Source of the DNA: Actinomycetota bacterium
GTDB lineage: Bacteria; Actinomycetota; Actinomycetes; Nanopelagicales; Nanopelagicaceae
Length of the DNA: 15,578 nt
Assembly (NCBI GenBank): GCA_009699645.1
Contig: WLNU01000015.1
Coordinates: 1 to 15,578, forward strand
Direction: 5' to 3'
In this document: positions 7,886 to 13,411 of the stretch, in pieces
Numbering within the stretch: the stretch's first letter is position 1
How the letters are laid out: every line of letters starts with the position of its first letter
The notes under the pieces: generated by a model
Databases searched by the model: none
The model's input: the letters and a program-made list of their open reading frames with translations, nothing else
What the model was told of the DNA's origin: nothing
Translations under genes and position numbers: made by a program

Positions 7886-8797
7886 TTAAATGTATCTACG
7901 TTCAAGAATGACAACCGTGACTTGATCTCCAGCCGATAAATGCGTTTCATTTTCACCAACTGCAATAAAGGCCGTCGCATCAGAGAGCGTTGAAAACTCC
8001 TCTTGCTCATTAAGTGGCATTACTGACTTTGCATCTTCGGCTAGCGTGGCTCGGATATAAGAGCGCACTCCAGGAGCTGATTCAATGGCCTTCTCTAACT
8101 TCGCTTTCACTGATGGGCGATGAATATTTGTAGCACCCAGCATTGTTCGAATCATGGGCCGCACGAAGAGTTCGAATGAGATGTAGGCCGCTATCGGATC
8201 ACCTGGGAGCGTTACTACCGGAGTCTTATCTGGGCCGATCTGACCATAGTTATGGCGCCCACTCATTTCAATGGCTAAATCAACGGTAGTTATTTCGCCA
8301 AGGCGTAAAAGTGTGCGGGTAATTAAATCAAATGAGTCATCGTTTCGCTCGCCACTAATGATAATTAAATCTGCTCTGACCAGTTGATCTTCAATAACGC
8401 TTTGCAGCTCATCCTCATCATCTGGAATCGAATGTACTCGATATGCAACTGCGCCAACTTCGCGCACCGCAGTTGTGAGTAGCCATGAATTCGTTTCATA
8501 CTCTTCGTCGCCACTTAGTGCCGTACCAGGCTCGACAAGATCTGGACCAGCTGAGAGGACTACAACGCGTGGGTGTGGACGCGTAGGTAGATGATCTCGA
8601 CCAATAGATGCTGCAAGTCCAATCTGTGTCGAGCGGATACGACTGCCTGCGCGCATAACAAGGCGCTCACCAGCGTAGATATCCTCTGAGAGCGTTGCCC
8701 CGTGTGCATCTAGAAGCGGCATTTCAAAAGATTCCAGCGGCTTGCAGATCGCAAGAAGGGAGCTAAGAAAACCATCTACTCGCGTGTGCTCTGCCAT
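7886..8797 (-). CDS. glp: Gephyrin/MoeA-like protein (Glp-type), domain II deleted and catalytic motifs degenerate
   Basis: This MoeA/gephyrin-family protein has 303 aa against about 400 for normal MoeA. Residues 1-44 match the MoeA N-terminus (domain I). The sequence then jumps at AGERLVMRAGSRIRS (42-56) straight to the end of domain I, so domain II with its DNSAMDGYA motif is absent. In domain III, TGDEL is replaced by SAGPDL (82-87), SGGVS-G-x-D by SGERNDDSFD (148-157) and MKPGKP by EMSGRHNY (177-184). LPGDPIAAYISFELFVRP (197-214) and domain IV (about 222-303) are intact. Molybdenum insertion is therefore unlikely. Neighbours rimJ and sepX/glpR suggest the FtsZ-binding Glp role. ATG at 8797 is preferred over GTG at 8803 because TATGGT at 8809-8804 gives good leaderless spacing to it. 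Confidence 0.85.
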   Translation of the reverse strand: MAEHTRVDGFLSSLLAICKPLESFEMPLLDAHGATLSEDIYAGERLVMRAGSRIRSTQIGLAASIGRDHLPTRPHPRVVVLSAGPDLVEPGTALSGDEEYETNSWLLTTAVREVGAVAYRVHSIPDDEDELQSVIEDQLVRADLIIISGERNDDSFDLITRTLLRLGEITTVDLAIEMSGRHNYGQIGPDKTPVVTLPGDPIAAYISFELFVRPMIRTMLGATNIHRPSVKAKLEKAIESAPGVRSYIRATLAEDAKSVMPLNEQEEFSTLSDATAFIAVGENETHLSAGDQVTVVILERRYI

Positions 8798-8803
8798 AAT
8801 CAC

Positions 8804-8809
8804 ACCATA
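8804..8809 (-). promoter_or_regulatory. Candidate -10 box for the glp-rimJ-sepX cluster
   Basis: TATGGT on the minus strand fits TANNNT and ends 6 nt before the ATG at 8797, with no Shine-Dalgarno between. It immediately precedes the alternative GTG codon at 8803, which therefore could not be preceded by a transcript start from this box. This supports the ATG and a leaderless message. The -35 is unclear. Confidence 0.35.
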
Positions 8810-8866
8810 CTTGTTGGGCCGCGCTTTCTTTGGGATTTAGCCCTGCGAATTACTGGGAGATAAGAC

Positions 8867-9415
8867 ATGAATCAGAACACAGTTAAGAAAGAGCTCCGTG
8901 AGCGGTTGCGCCGTGAGCGGAGCCAAAAATTCATTCCTTCGAATTTCAATCTTATTTTGAAGTCACCAGAAATAATGACGGCATCGACCATTGCTACATA
9001 TTTTTCATATGGTGTAGAACCAAGCACCACCGAGATTAATCAGGCGCTACTCAAAGCCGGTAAGCGCTTGTTATTGCCACGGATAAATGGAGTGCATCTC
9101 GACTGGATTGAATGGAATGGTGATGAAAGCAAACTCAAGGTGACAAAAAATCTCTCTGAGCCGATTGGCATGCCTGTCACTGATCTGAATTTGATTGATG
9201 TAATTGTGGTGCCTGCATTACATATCGATCAGAACGGCTATCGCCTCGGACAAGGTGGTGGTTATTACGATCGCGCTCTTGCACAACTTCTAGGATGGAA
9301 AATCGGTTTAGTCCATGCAGGCGAACTATCAAGCCAAGATTTGCCACGAGAGGCACATGACATCGCTTTAGATGCCGCAGCCACACCCTCGATTATTGTG
9401 CGCTTTAAATCTTAG
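8867..9415 (+). CDS. 5-formyltetrahydrofolate cyclo-ligase (MTHFS)
   Basis: Converts 5-formyl-THF plus ATP to 5,10-methenyl-THF, returning a stored folate form to the one-carbon pool in the cytoplasm. The 182-aa protein (family about 180-200) has the N-terminal KKELRERLRRER helix (7-18) and the substrate-pocket segment TYFSYGVEPSTTEI (44-57). VVPALHID precedes the signature phosphate-binding loop GQGGGYYDR (128-136) of the YgfA/YqgN/MTHFS family. A clear Shine-Dalgarno GGGAG at 8855-8859 sits 7 nt before ATG, unlike several neighbours. It diverges from glp over about 69 bp. In M. tuberculosis the homologue (Rv0992c) and MoeA1 also neighbour each other, with galU between, which is absent here. 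Its TAG overlaps the TAA of the convergent acyl-CoA dehydrogenase gene (TTAG). Confidence 0.94.
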   Translation: MNQNTVKKELRERLRRERSQKFIPSNFNLILKSPEIMTASTIATYFSYGVEPSTTEINQALLKAGKRLLLPRINGVHLDWIEWNGDESKLKVTKNLSEPIGMPVTDLNLIDVIVVPALHIDQNGYRLGQGGGYYDRALAQLLGWKIGLVHAGELSSQDLPREAHDIALDAAATPSIIVRFKS

Positions 9416-10557
9416 GAACCTGGGAGACTGCGCGCCATAACAATGCGCTGAATCTGATTCGTTCCCTCATAGATCTGAGTTAACTTCGCATCTCTCATCA
9501 TCCGCTCGACGGGATAATCACTTACATATCCATAACCACCCAGAATTTGAATCGCATCTTGCGTGATTCGCATAGCCATATCGCTAGCGAAACACTTACT
9601 GGCAGCTGAGAAGAAACGAAGATCTTTTTCATTGTTCTCACTTTTTACCGCTGCGGCATATGTGAGTTGGCGGGCTGCCTCTATATTCATTGCCATATCA
9701 GCCAACATAAACTGGACACCTTGAAAATCAAAGATCTCTTTACCAAACTGTTTGCGCTCATGGGAATATTTCGCCGCAACATCGAGTGCACCCTGGGCCA
9801 ACCCCAATGCCTGTGCTGCAATTGTTATCCGTGTGTGGTCTAAAGTATTCATGGCCAGAGCAAAACCTGCACCGACCTCACTAATTCTGCGATCATCGCC
9901 GAGTTTTATATTATCAAAATAGAGCTCGCGTGTCGGTGAACCTCTGAAGCCCAACTTCTTTTCAGGTGCGCCAAAAGATAATCCGGGATCGGATTTTTCA
10001 ACAATGAAGGCAGTGATTCCCTTTGATCCAAGTGTTGGATCACCTTGTGCAACAACGGTATAAAACTCAGAGACACCGGCGTTGGAGATCCACTTTTTAC
10101 TACCATTAAGAATCCAACCATCACCATCGCGTTCGACCTTTGTACGCAGTGCCGATGCATCTGAGCCAGCTTCAGATTCAGAGAGAGCGTAAGAGAAGCC
10201 TTTTCCTGAAACTAACTGCGGTAGCCAGCGTTGTTTCTGCTCTTCGTTACCGCCCAGAATTAAGGGCAGTGAACCGAGTTTATTGACTGCAGGAATAAGT
10301 GAAGATGCACCGCAAACACGGGCGACCTCTTCAATAATGATCACTGTTGCTAGCGCATCTGCTCCATCTCCACCGTACTGTGTTGGAACATGGGCAGCGC
10401 TTAAACCCGCCTTTTGTAATGCGTTCGCGGCCTCTTGCGGAAAGCGGTGATCTTCATCAACAGATTGTGCAAATGGGGCAATCTCTTTCTCCGACAGTGC
10501 ACGCACGCTAGCGCGTAACTCTTTATATTCACTCGGTAAGTCAAATAGATTATCCAT
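9412..10557 (-). CDS. Acyl-CoA dehydrogenase (short/branched-chain type)
   Basis: FAD-dependent alpha,beta-dehydrogenation of acyl-CoA thioesters in fatty-acid or branched-chain amino-acid breakdown, passing electrons to electron-transfer flavoprotein. The 381-aa length is standard. The N-terminal helical domain is followed by signature 1, YALSESEAGSDASAL (about 139-153), then the beta domain with WILNGSKKWISNAG. The C-terminal domain ends in QILGGYGYVSDYPVER and YEGTNQIQ, where Glu364 is the catalytic base in the butyryl-CoA dehydrogenase position (not the isovaleryl-type internal position). Chain-length preference cannot be read with certainty. Its ATG overlaps the stop of the CopD/CtaG gene by one base (TAATG). 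It is thus the third gene of a copC-copD/ctaG operon, an unexpected partner with no obvious functional link. Confidence 0.93.
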   Translation of the reverse strand: MDNLFDLPSEYKELRASVRALSEKEIAPFAQSVDEDHRFPQEAANALQKAGLSAAHVPTQYGGDGADALATVIIIEEVARVCGASSLIPAVNKLGSLPLILGGNEEQKQRWLPQLVSGKGFSYALSESEAGSDASALRTKVERDGDGWILNGSKKWISNAGVSEFYTVVAQGDPTLGSKGITAFIVEKSDPGLSFGAPEKKLGFRGSPTRELYFDNIKLGDDRRISEVGAGFALAMNTLDHTRITIAAQALGLAQGALDVAAKYSHERKQFGKEIFDFQGVQFMLADMAMNIEAARQLTYAAAVKSENNEKDLRFFSAASKCFASDMAMRITQDAIQILGGYGYVSDYPVERMMRDAKLTQIYEGTNQIQRIVMARSLPGS

Positions 10558-12404
10558 TAGGGTTCTTTTCTATCACGTTTAGCTAGCTCTTGCAGATATT
10601 GATTGTATTCGGCTAAGTCATCGGGCTGCCCCATAGCAGCGGCCCGAGCAACATTGCGATCGATGCGCATTACTTCACGAGAATCATCTTTGACCCAACT
10701 AATGAAAGTTACAATCAGTGCCAACAGGATTGGAATCTCTCCCATAGCCCAGCCGATTGATCCACCCAGCTGCTGATCTGCCAATAAATCAGTGAGCCAT
10801 GGCGTTTTAAGTGATGCGAAATAGCCCTTATCGATCAGGGTCGTTGATGACATCAATGCTACCGAGAAGAATGCGTGAATACTCATGGCTGCAAATACAA
10901 CAACGATACGAACCAAGTGCGGAATCCTGCGCGGATTTGGATCAATACCGATGATGACATGGAAGAAAAGAATCCCCGTAAGAATAAAATGGATATTCAT
11001 AAACAGGTGTCCTGCGTGGCTCTGCATCATCGATCCGAAGAGGCCTGTGAAGTAGAGAGCGAATAAAGATCCATCAAAGAAAGCGAGAGCGACGATTGGA
11101 TTCGTGTAAAAAACTGCTAATTTAGAGTGCAGCGCCGCTAAAAGTGTTCCACGTACACCCCTTTCATCTTTATTGCGACCTTGAGGCAATGTGCGTAGTG
11201 CAAGGGTGATGGGTGCACCGAGCACGATTCCAATCGGTGCGATCATTCCTAAAATCATGTGCGCAATCATGTGATATGAAAAGGAAAAGTGTGCATATAA
11301 ACCAAGTCCGCCACTTGTTGCAAAATCAATCGCAGAAACTCCCAGTGCGAAGGAAATGGTTCGTCCTACTGGCCACTTATCACCACGGCGAGTTAAAACC
11401 ACTACCCCCTTTACATACAAGGCAACTGCAGTAATTAATAGACCGATCATTAGGGAATCGGGCTCGTAGCTAAAGAAAATGCGGCTCCATGTTGGCGCCG
11501 GTGGTGTTGAGATTCCTGAAATTGCAATTGCAGGATCAAACTTTGTACTAGTAGTGCGCTCTGGTGCATGATTTGATGAGAGCCATGCACCCATTGCTAC
11601 AGTGACAATCATTATCAGCGCCTCGGCGAATATTAAACGGGCAAATCCCACCCAATCGATGTGATCGCGTTTAGCTAAATTTCTACGGTGCAGGTAACCC
11701 ATTGCAATAAGAACTAACGTCATTGCAATCTTTGCAATGACTACATATGCATAAGTGGTGTTCCACGCCCCTTGAAAATCTAAGCGGGCCCAGGCATTAA
11801 CGCTGCCACTTGCTACAACTGCGATGACCGACCACAAAGCAAGTTCACTAAAGCGTGGCACGGCGATCGGGCGATCCTCTGGATCTAATAGTGCGATCGC
11901 AATAACCCCACCAATCCAGATTGAGAGCGCAACAACATGGATGACAAGCGAACCTATCGCTAGGCCATGTGAACCACTCGATGCAGCGTGGCTTTGAAAG
12001 ATCGGTGCAACTAATCCCGCTAAGGAAAGAATAAGGAGTAATACTGTAGAGAGAATCCTCTTCACGTAAAAAGCTGAAGCTGCAACGATGAGAGCGACAA
12101 TAGATTCAAAGAGTAGATATTGACCAAGAGTTACCTGTGTAATAAAAGATTTTAGTACCGTTGCATCCAGGGCTATGGATAGAGGCTGATCTAAAATTGT
12201 TGCGAGGGTAAAAACAATCGTTGCAAAAGCTCCAACTGCCCACGTCAATGCAGAGCCCCACAATAGGCGCCGTAATTTCTCGGCCTGTGTTGAAAGTCGG
12301 CCGTCGGTATCTAGTAGTAGAAATGCCATCGCCAGGAGAGTTCCAATAGTTGCAAAACTTCCAACAAGTGATAAATATTTAAAGATTACGCTAAAAGCGA
12401 TCAT
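10557..12404 (-). CDS. CopD/CtaG fusion: copper resistance D domain plus cytochrome c oxidase assembly (caa3 CtaG) domain
   Basis: Large polytopic membrane protein of 615 aa. Residues 1-280 form a CopD-like bundle of about eight TM helices with the family's histidines in SHAASSGSHG and LVIHVVALSIWIGG (His139, His146, His156) and a terminal SNHAPER loop. After a linker (about 281-312), residues 313-575 form the CtaG (Caa3) domain with AHFSFSYHMIAHMILG (His372, His378, His382), QSHAGHLFMNIHF and FFHVIIGIDPNP. The tail is charged. This two-domain form is common in actinobacteria and is linked to copper delivery into the oxidase CuB/CuA sites or copper uptake. The exact mechanism is unproven. The start ATG overlaps the copC stop (ATGA), so the pair is translationally coupled. 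Confidence 0.93.
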   Translation of the reverse strand: MIAFSVIFKYLSLVGSFATIGTLLAMAFLLLDTDGRLSTQAEKLRRLLWGSALTWAVGAFATIVFTLATILDQPLSIALDATVLKSFITQVTLGQYLLFESIVALIVAASAFYVKRILSTVLLLILSLAGLVAPIFQSHAASSGSHGLAIGSLVIHVVALSIWIGGVIAIALLDPEDRPIAVPRFSELALWSVIAVVASGSVNAWARLDFQGAWNTTYAYVVIAKIAMTLVLIAMGYLHRRNLAKRDHIDWVGFARLIFAEALIMIVTVAMGAWLSSNHAPERTTSTKFDPAIAISGISTPPAPTWSRIFFSYEPDSLMIGLLITAVALYVKGVVVLTRRGDKWPVGRTISFALGVSAIDFATSGGLGLYAHFSFSYHMIAHMILGMIAPIGIVLGAPITLALRTLPQGRNKDERGVRGTLLAALHSKLAVFYTNPIVALAFFDGSLFALYFTGLFGSMMQSHAGHLFMNIHFILTGILFFHVIIGIDPNPRRIPHLVRIVVVFAAMSIHAFFSVALMSSTTLIDKGYFASLKTPWLTDLLADQQLGGSIGWAMGEIPILLALIVTFISWVKDDSREVMRIDRNVARAAAMGQPDDLAEYNQYLQELAKRDRKEP

Positions 12405-12925
12405 CGGTCCCTAAAGAGTTTTCGTGCATACAGGGAGAGGCCAACTAATATGAAAAACGCAATAACTAATAGTGCAATGATGAAAACATTAGTTCCCCAG
12501 CTACTGCTAGCTGGAATCTGGGATTGTGTCGGCATCGCCGTTGGTTCACTTGTAGTAACAACACTTGGTGCCGAAAAATTAAATGTAAAGGAGCCTTGCA
12601 GCGGTGCTTCACCTTCAGAGTAGAGAAGGTAGGAGACTTTATAGATTCCAGATTCAACTAGTGGCTTTAAACCAATTGATGCAGTAACGCCGTTGACTGT
12701 AATTGTTCCGTCATCTACACGGATGCCCGATGGGTCAGTAACCATTAACTCATTTGCATCTGCAATCAAGTCGACTTGAGTGGTGAGAGTTACCGAACTT
12801 GGTGGAGTTGTTAGTGTCGATCCGCTAATAGGTAAAGTAGTGATGAGTGAGTTTGCAGAGGCGCTACTGACTCCCACGCAGGCAAGAGTGATGAGTAACA
12901 CCACGATGCCCTTAATTCTCACCAT
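12401..12925 (-). CDS. copC: CopC-like domain protein, membrane-anchored, lacking histidines
   Basis: The 174-aa exported protein has a signal peptide (1 to about 25, VLLITLACVGVSSASA), a CopC-type beta-sandwich (about 26-120) and a low-complexity Ser/Thr/Pro linker (about 122-144). A C-terminal TM helix (about 148-166, NVFIIALLVIAFFILVGLSL) is followed by a positive tail. Core landmarks P-x-S-G-S-T-L, PPSSVTLT, YKVSYLLYS and GSFTFNF match CopC. The usual Cu(II) ligands do not: there is no mature N-terminal His, and SEGEAPLQG stands where DGHPVSG is expected. No histidine occurs anywhere in the protein. It may act as a structural partner of the downstream CopD/CtaG protein rather than a copper carrier. 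ATG at 12925 has a GAGG 5 nt upstream. It overlaps copD/ctaG by ATGA. Confidence 0.85.
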   Translation of the reverse strand: MVRIKGIVVLLITLACVGVSSASANSLITTLPISGSTLTTPPSSVTLTTQVDLIADANELMVTDPSGIRVDDGTITVNGVTASIGLKPLVESGIYKVSYLLYSEGEAPLQGSFTFNFSAPSVVTTSEPTAMPTQSQIPASSSWGTNVFIIALLVIAFFILVGLSLYARKLFRDR

Positions 12926-12986
12926 AACTCCCTCATTCTTTGCTTCGATTCGACCCTATCGTGCCACTTCTTTAGACTTGGCATCT

Positions 12987-13005
12987 ACCCCACCGAGGGG
13001 TTTTT
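12987..13005 (+). terminator. Hairpin plus T-run in the leader of the FmdB-like gene
   Basis: ACCCC (12987-12991), loop ACCGA, GGGGT (12997-13001), with the run TTTTT at 13001-13005, forms a short GC-rich hairpin with U-tract on the plus strand. No plus-strand gene lies upstream, because copC reads away, so this cannot be an ordinary end-of-gene terminator. It lies between a possible promoter hexamer (TAGACT at 12973-12978) and the AGGAG of the next gene. An attenuator, a block of antisense read-through into the FmdB-like gene, or a 5'-protecting hairpin are all possible. With a 5-bp stem it is marginal. Confidence 0.35.
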
Positions 13006-13013
13006 CCTGAGAT

Positions 13014-13018
13014 AGGAG
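13014..13018 (+). promoter_or_regulatory. Shine-Dalgarno AGGAG of the FmdB-like gene
   Basis: AGGAG lies 5 nt before ATG 13024. It is the best Shine-Dalgarno in the window and contrasts with the leaderless-looking starts nearby. Confidence 0.75.
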
Positions 13019-13023
13019 CGGCT

Positions 13024-13272
13024 ATGCCTACATATCAATATGCATGTACTGCCTGCTCTCATGAGTTTGAGGCGGTTCAATCCTTTTCAGATGACTCTCT
13101 GACGAAATGCCCTGAATGCACTGGCGAGATTCGCAAAATTTACTCTGCCGTTGGAGTTGTTTTTAAGGGTTCAGGATTTTATAAAACCGACTCCGCGAAA
13201 AAGAAAACTGTGAGCGAAAGTACAGCTTCTACACCTGTATCCCCGGTCGCACCGGCGCCAAAGGCAGATTAA
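13024..13272 (+). CDS. FmdB-family zinc-ribbon protein
   Basis: This 82-aa protein begins with the family signature MPTYQYACTAC and a zinc ribbon formed by Cys8, Cys11, Cys29 and Cys32 (CTAC ... CPEC). VFKGSGFYKTD follows, and then a Lys/Ser/Thr/Pro-rich, probably disordered tail (about 60-82). FmdB-type ribbons were named as putative regulators, but their biochemical role is mostly unknown. The M. tuberculosis counterpart Rv0991c sits in the same neighbourhood next to the 5-FTHF cyclo-ligase gene. The start is well supported by AGGAG 5 nt upstream. It is divergent from copC. Its TAA (13270-13272) overlaps the reverse-strand stop of a 38-codon ORF. Confidence 0.92.
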   Translation: MPTYQYACTACSHEFEAVQSFSDDSLTKCPECTGEIRKIYSAVGVVFKGSGFYKTDSAKKKTVSESTASTPVSPVAPAPKAD

Positions 13273-13385
13273 TCTTCGTGGTGTGGCGGTTTATCTGACT
13301 TAATTTCAGCTTCGCGTTGTGCCGCTTCAGCGGCGGCTTCAGGATCGATCTCATCTGAAGTTACGGTAGGAAAGAGATCGCTCAT
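13269..13385 (-). CDS. Putative 38-aa acidic small protein
   Basis: An open frame of 38 codons plus TAA reads MSDLFPTVTSDEIDPEAAAE, continuing AAQREAEIKS and ending KPPHHED. It is strongly charged, with a central Ala/Glu-rich helix-prone stretch (about 16-29) and a His-His-Glu-Asp C-terminus. I do not recognise a family. Support for a real gene comes from three points. It fills an otherwise empty 139-bp gap almost exactly. Its stop overlaps the convergent FmdB-like stop, as in other convergent pairs here. TAGACT (13398-13393) also ends 7 nt before its ATG, ideal for a leaderless transcript. It diverges from the MMPL transporter gene. It could still be chance, since it is short and no homologue can be checked. 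Confidence 0.5.
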   Translation of the reverse strand: MSDLFPTVTSDEIDPEAAAEAAQREAEIKSDKPPHHED

Positions 13386-13392
13386 AGTTATT

Positions 13393-13398
13393 AGTCTA
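13393..13398 (-). promoter_or_regulatory. Candidate -10 box for the 38-codon ORF
   Basis: On the minus strand TAGACT (TANNNT) is followed by AATAACT and the ATG at 13385, and no Shine-Dalgarno is present. The overlapping plus-strand hexamer TAGTCT (13392-13397) could serve as -10 for the divergent MMPL gene, so the 26-bp gap may be a back-to-back promoter. Confidence 0.35.
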
Positions 13399-13411
13399 GA
13401 TGTAGAAACAG

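Noticed and set aside
8798..8803. GTG at 8803 as glp start
   Set aside because: It directly abuts the TATGGT box. The ATG two codons later has better leaderless spacing and begins a normal MoeA-like N-terminus. The difference is only two residues.
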